A stretch of 64,000 nucleotides of DNA from contig NZ_SLWK01000001.1 of NCBI RefSeq assembly GCF_004345615.1, forward strand, positions 620,001 to 684,000, in the 5' to 3' direction. Numbering within the stretch: position 1 is the first letter of the stretch; every line of letters begins with the position of its first letter. Of the stretch, positions 31,856 to 41,807 are shown one piece after another. Made by a program: the position numbers and the translations under genes. The DNA comes from Natronoflexus pectinivorans (GTDB taxonomy: Bacteria > Bacteroidota > Bacteroidia > Bacteroidales > Marinilabiliaceae). The notes under the pieces were generated by a model, which was not told the origin of the DNA, searched no databases, and was given only the letters and a program-made list of their open reading frames with translations.

Positions 31856-33250
31856 ATGAAGAGATATACTGCTCTGCTGTTTTTACTGATCCTTTTTATC
31901 CTCCCCGCCACCGGAGAAAATACCGTAACTCCAATTCCCGAAAGCATGGGTTTTACATTAACCGGATTGTTTCGTGGCCTACTTGGAATGTTGAGTATCA
32001 TGGCTATTGCATGGTTATTCAGCTCCAACAGAAAAGCCATCAACTGGCGCGTAGTTGCAATCGGATTGGGAATCCAAATCGCTCTGGCACTCAGCATTCT
32101 TCACATTCCTTTTGTTGAATCCATCTTTGATTTTGTAGGTAAAATATTTGTAAAACTTTTAAGTTTTACTGAGGCTGGCACCCATTTCCTATTCAGCAGT
32201 TTTCAAACGGATACCATTGAATCGCCACTGTTGAATTTTGCCATCACCATACTTCCAACCATTATCTTTTTCTCGGCCATTACCAGTGTCCTTTTTTACT
32301 TCGGGATCATTCAACGAGTTGTCTATTATCTGGCGCTGGCTATGACCAAGTTGTTGCGCTTATCGGGTGCTGAAAGTTTATCGGTAGCAGGAAATATATT
32401 TCTGGGTCAAACCGAATCCCCGTTAATGATCAAGGCCTATCTTGAAAAGATGAATCGTTCAGAGATGCTTCTGGTTATGTCAGGAGGCATGGCAACTCTG
32501 GCAGGCGGTGTACTTGCAGTTTATATAAAAGTACTGGGAGGCGGTGATCCGGTTCAGGAATTGATTTATGCCAAGCATTTGCTTGCAGCTTCAATCATGG
32601 CTGCTCCGGGAGTTGTGGTCATTGCCAAAATGCTGATTCCGCAAACCGAATCCATCTCAAAAGAAGTTGAAGTCAGTAAAGACCGGATTGGAAAAAATAT
32701 TCTGGATGCCATATCCAACGGAACCACCGAAGGCATTCGTCTGGCAGTAAACGTAGCAGGGATGCTGCTGGTTTTCATCTCATTTATTGCCATGTTTAAT
32801 TTTATATTTCTTAAAACCGGCGATTGGTTTGGTTTAAACGAGAGAATTGCAGAATTGACCAATGGTCAGTATACCGAGTTATCTTTGCAGTTTCTTCTGG
32901 GATATATTTTTGCTCCTTTAATGTGGCTATTGGGAGTTCATGGTCAGGACATTGATTTGGTCGGACGGGTTTTGGGTGAGAAAATTATCATGACCGAATT
33001 TATTGGCTATGTCAGTTTGGGGGAGTTGAAACAAACCGGAGCATTTTTTCAGGAAAAATCAATAATAATGGCCACCTACATTTTGTGCGGCTTTGCTAAT
33101 TTTGCTTCAATTGGCATACAGATAGGAGGTATTGGGTCACTTGCTCCTGGGAAAAGAATTCAATTGTCGCAACTGGGATTAAGAGCATTGCTTGCAGGAA
33201 CACTGGCTTCCCTTTTATCAGCTACAATTATTGGTACCATATTAGGTTAA
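31856..33250 (+). CDS. Concentrative nucleoside transporter (CNT/NupC family)
   Basis: Na+- or H+-coupled nucleoside uptake, 464 residues. The first hydrophobic stretch resembles a signal peptide, which is common in this family's Bacteroidota members. The CNT signatures SVAGNIFLGQTESPLMIKAYL and SGGMATLAGGVLAVYI are present, with the C-terminal FANFASIGIQIGGIGSLAPGKR. The substrate range cannot be read. It follows the bifunctional nuclease and ends at a bidirectional terminator shared with trxA. Confidence 0.93.
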   Translation: MKRYTALLFLLILFILPATGENTVTPIPESMGFTLTGLFRGLLGMLSIMAIAWLFSSNRKAINWRVVAIGLGIQIALALSILHIPFVESIFDFVGKIFVKLLSFTEAGTHFLFSSFQTDTIESPLLNFAITILPTIIFFSAITSVLFYFGIIQRVVYYLALAMTKLLRLSGAESLSVAGNIFLGQTESPLMIKAYLEKMNRSEMLLVMSGGMATLAGGVLAVYIKVLGGGDPVQELIYAKHLLAASIMAAPGVVVIAKMLIPQTESISKEVEVSKDRIGKNILDAISNGTTEGIRLAVNVAGMLLVFISFIAMFNFIFLKTGDWFGLNERIAELTNGQYTELSLQFLLGYIFAPLMWLLGVHGQDIDLVGRVLGEKIIMTEFIGYVSLGELKQTGAFFQEKSIIMATYILCGFANFASIGIQIGGIGSLAPGKRIQLSQLGLRALLAGTLASLLSATIIGTILG

Positions 33251-33284
33251 AAGAGATTTCTGATAACCATAGAATTAAAATACA

Positions 33285-33310
33285 AAAGGCGATTCGTAGG
33301 AATCGCCTTT
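33285..33310. terminator. Bidirectional terminator between nupC-like gene and trxA
   Basis: Perfect 11-bp stem AAAGGCGATTC/GAATCGCCTTT with a GTAG loop, with A/T runs both sides. It serves the plus-strand transporter and the minus-strand thioredoxin. Confidence 0.85.
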
Positions 33311-33336
33311 ATTCTTTACTCTCAACTATTTCTTAG

Positions 33337-33654
33337 TTACAGAATTGCATCAAGTTTAGAAGCCAAAATTGTTTTAGGAACAGCTCCTACCTGCTTATCT
33401 ACAACTTCTCCATTCTTAAAAAACAGGATGGTTGGAATATTTCTAATACCAAACTTAACAGAGGTTTCAGGATTGCTGTCAACATCCATTTTTGCAACAA
33501 CAGCCTTATCCTTATACTCATCGGCCAACTCTGCTACAATAGGAGTTACCATTCTACATGGGCCACACCATTCGGCCCAAAAATCCAAAAGAACAGGTTT
33601 GTCTGAATTCATTACCAGTTCATCAAAATTGGAATCAGTTACTTCAATTGCCAT
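33337..33654 (-). CDS. trxA: Thioredoxin
   Basis: Cytosolic disulfide reductase of 105 residues with the active site WCGPC (Cys30 and Cys33), the buried Asp in LLDFWAEW and the cis-proline loop RNIPTILFF. It has no signal peptide. It lies downstream of dnaE on the same strand, with its own -7 box (33738-33745) between them. Confidence 0.97.
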   Translation of the reverse strand: MAIEVTDSNFDELVMNSDKPVLLDFWAEWCGPCRMVTPIVAELADEYKDKAVVAKMDVDSNPETSVKFGIRNIPTILFFKNGEVVDKQVGAVPKTILASKLDAIL

Positions 33655-33737
33655 AATTATCTGGTTTATTTAATATTGTTAGATATAAATTTAAAATTAA
33701 TTGGATATATTAAAAACACAAAAAATGCGCTCTTGTT

Positions 33738-33745
33738 CAAAGATA
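33738..33745 (-). promoter_or_regulatory. -7 promoter box of trxA
   Basis: Minus-strand TATCTTTG, a perfect TAnnTTTG box, 84 bp upstream of the trxA start. Confidence 0.5.
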
Positions 33746-33766
33746 GCCATTTTTAGATTAAAAATC

Positions 33767-36700
33767 CTAACTTAATATCATTGAAATTTCAGGCCTTTCT
33801 TCGAAAAACCGCACCAAATCACCGGTTAAATTGACCATCACATTTCGTGATAAAAGTTTGATGTTTTGACGCTCATTTTCTTCGTCATAAACTTGAAAAC
33901 GGAGAGAGACCTTGCCTTTGTTCTCCATGGTGATATGAGCCAACTCGGTTACCACCTCGTTGGTTAAACCGCTCAAAGGAATGCGAAGAGTGAGGCACTT
34001 AACCTGATTCTCCAAAATATCAGACAACAATGAAATACTATGTACTTTGACCTCCAACTCTTCTTGTCTGTATTTTTTGGGTTGCACTTTCCCTTTGACC
34101 ATGATAAAAAGATTGGATTCAAAATAGTTGTTGAATTTGATGTAGTCCTCTCCAAAAAAGGCAAAATCAAAACTACCGGAGTAATCTTCAAGGGTTAATA
34201 TGCTGAACTTGTTTCCCTTCTTTGTAAGTCCCTGCCGAACATTGGTCACCATTCCTCCTACTGTAAACTCTCTACCTTTCAGAGGTTCTAATTCATTTAA
34301 CTTACTTACCTCCAGATTGCAATAATTTTGTATTTCAAGTCGATAATCATCAAGAGGGTGCGCCGACAGGTAGATTCCAATTAGGTCTTTCTCCTTCTCA
34401 AGCTTCTCAAGAGTTGAAAACTCCAGGCATTGAGGAATGTCAGGTTTCTTAATTTCAACAGCCAACTCGGCTGATCCAAAAAGTGATATCTGATTGGTTG
34501 CCTTATCGCTCTGATAGCGGTTTCCGTAACGAATCAGCTTTTCAATAAAAGAACCGTCATCGCCTGTAGCCACAGCAAAAAACTGAGCTCTGTGAATATT
34601 TCCTAGACTGTCAAATCCTCCTGCAGCAGCAAGCGCCTCAACGGCCTTTTTATTTACAGTTTGTAAACTAATTCGCTCAATAAAATCGAAAACATCTTTG
34701 TATGGTCCGTTCTTCTCGCGTTCTTTTATAATTTCCTGAACAACGCCTTCTCCAACACCTTTGATTGCAGCCATCCCGAAGCGTAAAGCTCCTTTTTTAT
34801 TAACCGTAAATTTCAGGTGACTTTCGTTTACATCCGGTCCAAGGACTTCAATTCCCATGCGCCGGCACTCTTCCATGAAGGTGGTAATTTTGGTGATGTC
34901 GTTTAGATTTCGGCTTAAAACCCCCGCCATGAACTCAGCAGGATAATGTGCTTTGAGATATCCTGTTTTATAAGCGAGGTTTGCATAACAAACCGAGTGA
35001 GATTTATTGAAGGCGTAACTGGCAAAAGCCTCCCAATCCTTCCAAATTTTCTCAATCAACACATCCGGTTTCTTACCAACCTTCTCGCAACCTTCAATAA
35101 ATTCCGGATTCTTCTTACACCCTTCTGAAAATTTAGCCTTTAGTTTGGCCATCACTTCCATCAGTTTTTTCCCCATGGCCTTACGAAGGGAGTCTGATTC
35201 TCCACGTGTAAAACCTGCGAGCTTCCTCGACAGAAGCATCACCTGCTCCTGGAAAACTGTAATCCCATATGTCTCTTCAAGATAGGATTCCATCAGCGGA
35301 TGATCATAATTGATATCCTCCCTGCCATGCTTACGGGCTACATAATTTGGGATATACTCCATAGGACCCGGACGATAGAGGGCATTCATGGCCACCAGGT
35401 CTTCAAAACGGTTGGGTTGAAGTTCGCGAAGATATTTTTTCATTCCCGCCGACTCAAACTGGAAGATGGCTGTGGTTTCACCTCGTGAGAAAAGTTCAAA
35501 GGTTTTCTCATCGTCATAGGTGAAATTGGTATCATCCATATCGAGATCAAACCCTTTAGATAACTTAATGGCTTCAAGTGTCTCCTTTATGATGGAAAGA
35601 GTTTTTAAGCCCAGAAAGTCCATTTTAAGCAACCCAATGGATTCAACCAGATTGCCTTCGTATTGTGTAACCAGAAGGTTTACACCTTCTTTGGCCGGCA
35701 TTAAAGGAATGTGTTCATCAAGCGGATCGCGACCAATCAAAACGCCACAGGCATGCACGCCTGTTTGACGTATCGATCCCTCCAGGTCACATGCAAGTTC
35801 AAGAGTTTTCAACAAGGTTCCATTTCCGGAATTTCTTCCATTCAGCATCTCTGTGGCAAAAATGCGGAGCATCTCTAAACGAGCCACCTCTTTATCCTTA
35901 TTCGCAGAACGTGCTGCACTAAGCTTTCGTTCCAGAGCAGGCAGAACATTCTCTAAAGTTCCATTTTCTGCTTCCAGGTTCAAAACTTCCTTATATGCAT
36001 TGGCGAGTTTGGTTCCCGGTTTTTCAGGAATTAATTTAGATATTCGGTCGGTTTCCGATAAAGGAAGCTTAAGCACCCTGCCAACATCCTTTATGGCCGA
36101 TTTTGCAGCCATGGTTCCCAGAGTACAAATATGCGCCACTTTATCTTTACCATATTTATCAGCCACCCAGTTAAGAACGAGCTGTCGACCGTCGTCATCA
36201 AAATCAATGTCCACGTCAGGCATCGAAATCCTGTCGGGATTGAGAAAACGCTCAAACAGCAAATCAAATTTAATGGGATCAACAGAAGTAATACCCACGC
36301 AAAAAGCAACTGCCGAACCTGCAGCTGAACCACGACCGGGGCCTACCAAAACACCCATATCGCGTGCTGCATTTATGAAATCCTGAACAATTAGGAAGTA
36401 ACCTGGAAAACCCATGGTTTTCACGGTGTTCAGCTCAAAGTCAATTCGTTCCTTAACATTATCGGGAACCGGATCTCCATAAAACTTTTTTGCACCTACA
36501 TAAGCCAAATGTTCAAGGTAATCAGCTTCTAACTTAACCCGAAGCAGATGATCATAGTCACCACCCAGAGACGCATAACGTTCTTCTCCAAACTCTTCCT
36601 TTAAATCATCTTCACTAATCTTTTCACGATACCCTTCCCAGCTACCAAAATCCTCAGGAATTGGGAAAAGTGGCATTATTGGAGGCGAGTCCAATTCATA

Positions 36701-37555
36701 TATTTCTACCTTATCGGCAATTTCCATGGTGTTTTGTAACGCTTCCGGAATGTCGGCAAAAAGTTGATTCATTTCCGCCGTTGTTTTGAACCACTCCTGA
36801 CGCGTATATCGCATCCGGCTCTCATCATCCTGATCCTTCCCGGTATTGAGACAAATCATCACATCATGAGCCTCTGCTTTTGCTGCATCGGCAAAATGCA
36901 CGTCATTGGCAGCAATCACTTTTACTCCCAATTCTTTACCGAATTCAAGCAATTTTTCATTTACAACAACCTGCTCATCGTACACCAGCTTTCGCATACG
37001 CGGATCTTCAGAAGGATGCCGCTGCAATTCCAAATAAAAATCCTCTCCAAAAAGATTTTTGTACCAGAGAATGGCTTCTTTGGCTCCGTCAAAATCTTTG
37101 TTGATGATTTTCCTGGGGATTTCGCCTCCCAGACAGGCCGATGTGATAATTAATCCTTCATGATGCTTTTCAAGTAGCTGTTTATCAATTCGGGGGCGAT
37201 AGAAAAATCCTTCCACATAGGCAATGGATGTTAGTTTCAGGAGATTTTTATATCCTTTCAGGTTCTTGGCAAGTATGACCAGGTGCCGTCCCGACCGATC
37301 CAGATTTTTATCGGAGCGATCAGCGATGGTTCGCTCAGCCACATAGGCCTCCACTCCTATAATCGGTTTAATTTTTTTCTTTTTACATAAATCGTAGAAC
37401 TCCTTAATGCCAAGCATGGTTCCATGATCGGTGAGGGCAATGGCAGACATGCCGTCCTCAACAGCTTTGTTAACCAACGCCTGAACACTCGCCTGACCAT
37501 CAAGTATAGAGTATTGAGAATGAACGTGTAAATGTGTAAAGGGAATATTAGCCAT
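33767..37555 (-). CDS. dnaE: DNA polymerase III alpha subunit
   Basis: Catalytic replicative polymerase, 1262 residues and apparently intact. The N-terminal PHP domain starts FTHLHVHSQYSILDG. The polymerase core has GRGSAAGS and the catalytic PDVDIDFDDDGR near residue 447. Further on are the FNKSHS motif, a helix-hairpin-helix region (GMAAIKGVGEGVVQEI) and an OB-fold (about 1010-1080: FTVGGMVTNVRQGLTKKGNKFSILTLED). The C-terminal tail is short. It is of the DnaE1 type. A -7 box at 37594-37601 gives a short leader. Confidence 0.98.
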   Translation of the reverse strand: MANIPFTHLHVHSQYSILDGQASVQALVNKAVEDGMSAIALTDHGTMLGIKEFYDLCKKKKIKPIIGVEAYVAERTIADRSDKNLDRSGRHLVILAKNLKGYKNLLKLTSIAYVEGFFYRPRIDKQLLEKHHEGLIITSACLGGEIPRKIINKDFDGAKEAILWYKNLFGEDFYLELQRHPSEDPRMRKLVYDEQVVVNEKLLEFGKELGVKVIAANDVHFADAAKAEAHDVMICLNTGKDQDDESRMRYTRQEWFKTTAEMNQLFADIPEALQNTMEIADKVEIYELDSPPIMPLFPIPEDFGSWEGYREKISEDDLKEEFGEERYASLGGDYDHLLRVKLEADYLEHLAYVGAKKFYGDPVPDNVKERIDFELNTVKTMGFPGYFLIVQDFINAARDMGVLVGPGRGSAAGSAVAFCVGITSVDPIKFDLLFERFLNPDRISMPDVDIDFDDDGRQLVLNWVADKYGKDKVAHICTLGTMAAKSAIKDVGRVLKLPLSETDRISKLIPEKPGTKLANAYKEVLNLEAENGTLENVLPALERKLSAARSANKDKEVARLEMLRIFATEMLNGRNSGNGTLLKTLELACDLEGSIRQTGVHACGVLIGRDPLDEHIPLMPAKEGVNLLVTQYEGNLVESIGLLKMDFLGLKTLSIIKETLEAIKLSKGFDLDMDDTNFTYDDEKTFELFSRGETTAIFQFESAGMKKYLRELQPNRFEDLVAMNALYRPGPMEYIPNYVARKHGREDINYDHPLMESYLEETYGITVFQEQVMLLSRKLAGFTRGESDSLRKAMGKKLMEVMAKLKAKFSEGCKKNPEFIEGCEKVGKKPDVLIEKIWKDWEAFASYAFNKSHSVCYANLAYKTGYLKAHYPAEFMAGVLSRNLNDITKITTFMEECRRMGIEVLGPDVNESHLKFTVNKKGALRFGMAAIKGVGEGVVQEIIKEREKNGPYKDVFDFIERISLQTVNKKAVEALAAAGGFDSLGNIHRAQFFAVATGDDGSFIEKLIRYGNRYQSDKATNQISLFGSAELAVEIKKPDIPQCLEFSTLEKLEKEKDLIGIYLSAHPLDDYRLEIQNYCNLEVSKLNELEPLKGREFTVGGMVTNVRQGLTKKGNKFSILTLEDYSGSFDFAFFGEDYIKFNNYFESNLFIMVKGKVQPKKYRQEELEVKVHSISLLSDILENQVKCLTLRIPLSGLTNEVVTELAHITMENKGKVSLRFQVYDEENERQNIKLLSRNVMVNLTGDLVRFFEERPEISMILS

Positions 37556-37593
37556 GATAAGTTTTAGCTTTCAATATGATTTTCTGTTTCGAA

Positions 37594-37601
37594 CAAAAAT
37601 A
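37594..37601 (-). promoter_or_regulatory. -7 promoter box of dnaE
   Basis: Minus-strand TATTTTTG, a perfect TAnnTTTG box, 39 bp upstream of the dnaE ATG. Confidence 0.5.
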
Positions 37602-38118
37602 GCAATTCCATTACAGAGGTAACAGTTAAATTTGACGAAAGTTTTTCTTTTGAGATTCCCGGTTTGTCAATTGGGAAAATCTTATAGATAAAATAGTATC
37701 AGCTTCTCTTTTATTCAAAACACTGCTCAACTAGAATCACTTTTGTCTGATTTATTTGCTATTATAATCGTTTAAGCGATTATAATTGTAAACATGTTAT
37801 TAATCAAAAGCCTAATTCACAAACTACGAATTTGATCACATCAACTCCACGCCTAACAGAATCATTTAAGGCTACATATATGAAATACATCATAGATTAA
37901 ACATAGTGAGCCAACGTGAAAGACAATTTGTGCAAAACTGAACCTCAACCCTGCATGATTGTATCTCAGGACTTTATTAAATTTATAAACAAAGTACCGA
38001 ATAGTATAAGAATGTGATTAATTCGTATTTGTTTCAGCAATAAAATCCATCTATTTTGCATTTTGAAAAATAAACCCCAACAACATTTGAATATCAACAA
38101 TATACAACACGGTAAAAT
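37602..38118 (+). other. Upstream region of mannan operon
   Basis: 517 bp of AT-rich noncoding DNA. It holds a perfect inverted repeat (37761-37786) and a plausible promoter: TTTG at 38028-38031, then 20 bp to TATTTTG at 38052-38058, 60 bp before the GH26 ATG. No gene is seen. The length suggests room for a regulator-controlled promoter. Confidence 0.5.
37761..37786. promoter_or_regulatory. Inverted repeat upstream of mannan operon
   Basis: Perfect 10-bp arms ATTATAATCG/CGATTATAAT around TTTAAG in the dnaE/GH26 divergent spacer. It has no T tract, so it is a candidate operator. Confidence 0.4.
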
Positions 38119-39231
38119 ATGAAAACAACTTTATTATCGATTCTGCTATCACTTTTCATTTTAGCAGGCTGCTCAAATCCTTCATCCCAAACTGGTGAGG
38201 AGAATATAAGTGTTGCTCAAAAACTGTTTGACGACCTAATGTCCATCACCGGAAAAGCAACCCTGTTTGGCCATCAGGATGATCTGGCATATGGAATTGG
38301 TTGGAAATATGTGGATGGGGAATCAGATGTGAAAAGAACGTCAGGTGATTACCCGGCACTTTTTGGATGGGAGCTTGGGGGTATCGAACTGGGTCATGAA
38401 GTGAACCTGGACAGCGTACCTTTTAATAAAATGAGGCAATTCGCCATTTGGACTCATCAAAATGGAGGTGTAAATACATTCAGCTGGCATCCTTTTTCAG
38501 CTCTGGATGAGAGTAAGAGCTCATGGGTAACCGATGAAGAAGTAGTAAAACATATACTTCCGGGAGGATCGCATCACGAAGTCTTTCTAAAACACATGGA
38601 TAAATTGGTGGCTTTTTTCAAAAAACTAAATGAAGAAAATGGCCAACCTCTACCATTTATATTTCGTCCGTGGCATGAGATGGATGGAAATTGGTTTTGG
38701 TGGGGTGCAGACCTGACAACTCCGGATGAGATGATAGACTTATTCAGATTCACCATTGATTATATGTGGAAACAGGGGTTGGACAACTTCCTGGTGGCCT
38801 ATTCACCCGACAGGTTTTTTAATTCAATTCAGGAGTACTTAACCTGGTATCCGGGGGATGAATATGTGCATGTTATTGGTGTGGACAATTACTATGACAT
38901 GAGAAGAGGATCTGATGGACTTCAGGATGCCATATTAAAACTTGAAATTGCGGCTAAATACGCAAAAGAAACAGGAAAAATAGCTGCGTTTACCGAAACG
39001 GGCCTGGACAGAATTCCTGATGAAAACTGGTACACCCAATCATTGGCAAAAGTACTGAATGCCAACGAATGGACCAAAAGAATGGCCTACGTCATGGTTT
39101 GGAGAAACCATGATCTTGACCACTTTTATGTTCCCTACCCCGAACATCCGGCAGCAGAAGATTTTCGCCAATTTACATCTCAGCAACATATCTGGCTTTT
39201 AAACGATTGGGTAAATCATCAACAGAAATAA
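38119..39231 (+). CDS. GH26 beta-mannanase lipoprotein
   Basis: Endo-1,4-beta-mannanase or mannobiohydrolase, 370 residues. The lipobox ILAGC (Cys18) predicts surface or periplasmic anchoring. The GH26 catalytic pair is visible: acid/base Glu187 in FRPWHEMDGNWFWWG and nucleophile Glu293 in FTETG. It heads a four-gene run with GH130, an epimerase and a GPH symporter, so the product is likely mannobiose. Length is typical of single-domain GH26, with no carbohydrate-binding module. Confidence 0.95.
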   Translation: MKTTLLSILLSLFILAGCSNPSSQTGEENISVAQKLFDDLMSITGKATLFGHQDDLAYGIGWKYVDGESDVKRTSGDYPALFGWELGGIELGHEVNLDSVPFNKMRQFAIWTHQNGGVNTFSWHPFSALDESKSSWVTDEEVVKHILPGGSHHEVFLKHMDKLVAFFKKLNEENGQPLPFIFRPWHEMDGNWFWWGADLTTPDEMIDLFRFTIDYMWKQGLDNFLVAYSPDRFFNSIQEYLTWYPGDEYVHVIGVDNYYDMRRGSDGLQDAILKLEIAAKYAKETGKIAAFTETGLDRIPDENWYTQSLAKVLNANEWTKRMAYVMVWRNHDLDHFYVPYPEHPAAEDFRQFTSQQHIWLLNDWVNHQQK

Positions 39232-39276
39232 TTATTGCGAAAGCAAACACATTTACAAGATTATAATTGAGAATTG

Positions 39277-40455
39277 ATGCAGAAAGATTTATTTACAACG
39301 CGGTATAACCGCGTAAAAACAGAGCACGAAGCTCTGTTATTAAAACCTAATGAGGCACTATTTAGCACCAATGGCATTTACAGCCGCTATAAAAACCCCA
39401 TTCTTACGAGGAATCACATCCCGCTTCACTGGCGTTATGATTTGAATCCTGAAACCAATCCTCGTTTTATGGAGAGAATTGGGTTTAATGCCACCTTTAA
39501 TTCAGGAGCCATCAAATGGGGAGATAAATACCTGTTGGCTGTTCGCGTAGAAGGGAACGACCGGAAATCGTTTTTTGCCATTGCTGAAAGTCCAAACGGC
39601 GTTGACAATTTTCGATTTTGGAATCGCCCCATCACACTGCCGGAAACCGAAGAGCCTGACACCAATGTTTATGACATGCGCTTAACCAGGCATGACGATG
39701 GATACGTTTATGGCGTATTTTGCACAGAGAGAAAAGATCCTGAAGCGCCTTCAGGAGATACCAGCAGTGCTGTTGCAGCTGCGGGAATTGCTCGCACCAA
39801 AGATTTGGTAAAGTGGGAGCGCCTGCCCGATTTGATTTCAACAACAGGCCAACAAAGAAATGTGGTGCTATTTCCTCATTTTATTGAGGGAAAATACGCG
39901 TTTTACACCCGCCCCCAGGATGGATTCATCGATACCGGGAAGGGAGGAGGAATCGGCTTTGGATTCTCCGAATCCATTGAAAATGCAGAAATAAAAGAGG
40001 AAGTCATCGTTGATGCCAAAACCTACCACACCATTTATGAAGTAAAGAACGGACTGGGACCGGCTCCCATCCGGACAGAAAAAGGATGGCTTCAAATGGC
40101 ACATGGGGTAAGAAATACCGCAGCAGGTTTGCGATACACCATTTATATGTTCATGACCGATCTGGAAAAACCGTGGCTGGTGACATACAAGCCCAATGGT
40201 CATTTTATAGCACCGTTAAAAGAAGAACGAGTGGGAGATGTTTCCAACGTGGTGTTTAACAATGGATGGATTGCCGATGATGATGGGAAAGTTTACATTT
40301 ATTATGCTTCTTCGGACACCCGTATGCATGTGGCGATTTCCACCATCGATCAGTTGGTTGACTATTGCATTAATTCGCCGCAGGATCAATTACGCTCGGC
40401 AGCATCGGTGCAAACCATCAACAACCTAATTGACAAAAATCTCAAATTCATGTAA
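39277..40455 (+). CDS. GH130 beta-1,4-mannosyl-glucose phosphorylase
   Basis: Cytoplasmic phosphorolysis of 4-O-beta-mannosyl-glucose to mannose-1-phosphate and glucose. About 392 residues. The five-bladed propeller family features include [23 protein letters not shown], the catalytic Asp in [19 protein letters not shown], and [19 protein letters not shown]. Length and sequence fit GH130 subfamily 1 rather than mannobiose or mannan phosphorylases. The start at 39277 (ATG) is preferred over a TTG three bases upstream. The neighbouring epimerase produces its substrate from mannobiose. Confidence 0.93.
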   Translation: MQKDLFTTRYNRVKTEHEALLLKPNEALFSTNGIYSRYKNPILTRNHIPLHWRYDLNPETNPRFMERIGFNATFNSGAIKWGDKYLLAVRVEGNDRKSFFAIAESPNGVDNFRFWNRPITLPETEEPDTNVYDMRLTRHDDGYVYGVFCTERKDPEAPSGDTSSAVAAAGIARTKDLVKWERLPDLISTTGQQRNVVLFPHFIEGKYAFYTRPQDGFIDTGKGGGIGFGFSESIENAEIKEEVIVDAKTYHTIYEVKNGLGPAPIRTEKGWLQMAHGVRNTAAGLRYTIYMFMTDLEKPWLVTYKPNGHFIAPLKEERVGDVSNVVFNNGWIADDDGKVYIYYASSDTRMHVAISTIDQLVDYCINSPQDQLRSAASVQTINNLIDKNLKFM

Positions 40456-40580
40456 TAACAGTATCTATTAAAAAAGAAGGGTCTACGAATTGGAGGTTAA
40501 ACGATCTTTGCCAATAACCAGATTAGAGACCGGCGCAAACCGCCTTCGCAGCCTCTTCATTCTTATCCCAATATAATTTT

Positions 40581-41771
40581 ATGAACCTGGATGTTTCTAA
40601 ACTAAAAAATGAACTGAAACAAGAGTACATCAGCATTCTTGATTTTTGGAAAAACCATACCGCTGACGAGGAAAACGGAGGTTTCTATGGAGAACTATGT
40701 AATGATGGGACACCAAACTCTGAAGCCATCAAAGGAGTCGTATTGAATACTCGTATTTTATGGACTTTTGCTTCGGCATATAACTTTCTGAAAAATGAAC
40801 AGTATCTAAAAGTAGCAGATCTGGCCTATAATTATATCATCAAGTATTTCTGGGACAGAGAATTCGATGGCCTATTCTGGAGCGTTGATGTAAAAGGAAA
40901 TGTTCATAACGACCGAAAACAAATATATGCACAGGGATTTGGCATATATGGATTTTCTGAATATTTCAAAGCTACAGGAAATAAAGAGAGTCTTGACTAT
41001 GCCATTAAACTCTTCAACTGCATTGAAAAATACAGTTTCGATCATCAACATGGAGGTTACATTGAAGCGCTGTCTAGAGATTGGATGCCATTACAGGATA
41101 TGCGGCTGAGTGAAAAAGATGCCAACGAACCAAAATCAATGAATACTCATCTTCACATCATTGAACCATATACCAACCTTTTTAGAGTATGGCCTGATGA
41201 TGGCTTAAAAATGAAGATGGAAAATCTCGTTAAGGTTTTTCATGATAGAATAATCAACCCTGAAAATGCGCATTTCGAACTGTTTTTTGATAAAGATTGG
41301 ACGGTAAAATCAGAAATGGTTTCATATGGCCATGATATTGAAGGAGCTTGGTTGCTGTGTGAAGCCGCTGATTTTATAAACAACCCGGAACTATTAAAGC
41401 AAGTTGAATCCATGAGTCTCCGAATGACGGATGTTACGCTTAAAGAGGGGCTGGCTCAGGACAATTCGTTATATTACGAAAAAGATCCCTCCACCGATCA
41501 TTTAGACAGAGACAGACATTGGTGGGTACAGGCAGAAGCCATGGTAGGATTTATGAATGCCTTTCAGCTAAGCGGTAAGGAAAAATACCAGACTGCCATG
41601 TTGAAAATGTGGGATTATATCAAAACCCATATCATTGACAGGGAAAATGGAGAGTGGCATCTACGGACGAATGATCAGGGATTACCCATAACTTCTGATC
41701 CAAAAGCAGGTTTCTGGAAATGCCCGTATCACAATTCACGAGCATTAATGGAACTATATAACCGTTTATAG
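40581..41771 (+). CDS. Cellobiose/mannobiose 2-epimerase (AGE family)
   Basis: Isomerises the reducing-end residue, converting mannobiose to mannosyl-glucose (or cellobiose to glucosyl-mannose). An (alpha/alpha)6 barrel of 396 residues, with family segments DEENGGFYGELCNDG, KGVVLNTRILWTFASAY, YGHDIEGAWLLCEAA and DRHWWVQAEAMVGFMNAFQ. Conserved His residues of the epimerase centre are visible (YGHDIE, near-C-terminal WKCPYHNSRA). It sits 125 bp after GH130 with no terminator between them. Confidence 0.93.
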   Translation: MNLDVSKLKNELKQEYISILDFWKNHTADEENGGFYGELCNDGTPNSEAIKGVVLNTRILWTFASAYNFLKNEQYLKVADLAYNYIIKYFWDREFDGLFWSVDVKGNVHNDRKQIYAQGFGIYGFSEYFKATGNKESLDYAIKLFNCIEKYSFDHQHGGYIEALSRDWMPLQDMRLSEKDANEPKSMNTHLHIIEPYTNLFRVWPDDGLKMKMENLVKVFHDRIINPENAHFELFFDKDWTVKSEMVSYGHDIEGAWLLCEAADFINNPELLKQVESMSLRMTDVTLKEGLAQDNSLYYEKDPSTDHLDRDRHWWVQAEAMVGFMNAFQLSGKEKYQTAMLKMWDYIKTHIIDRENGEWHLRTNDQGLPITSDPKAGFWKCPYHNSRALMELYNRL

Positions 41772-41807
41772 AACTGATAACACAACTTTATAACCAAATA
41801 TCAAAAA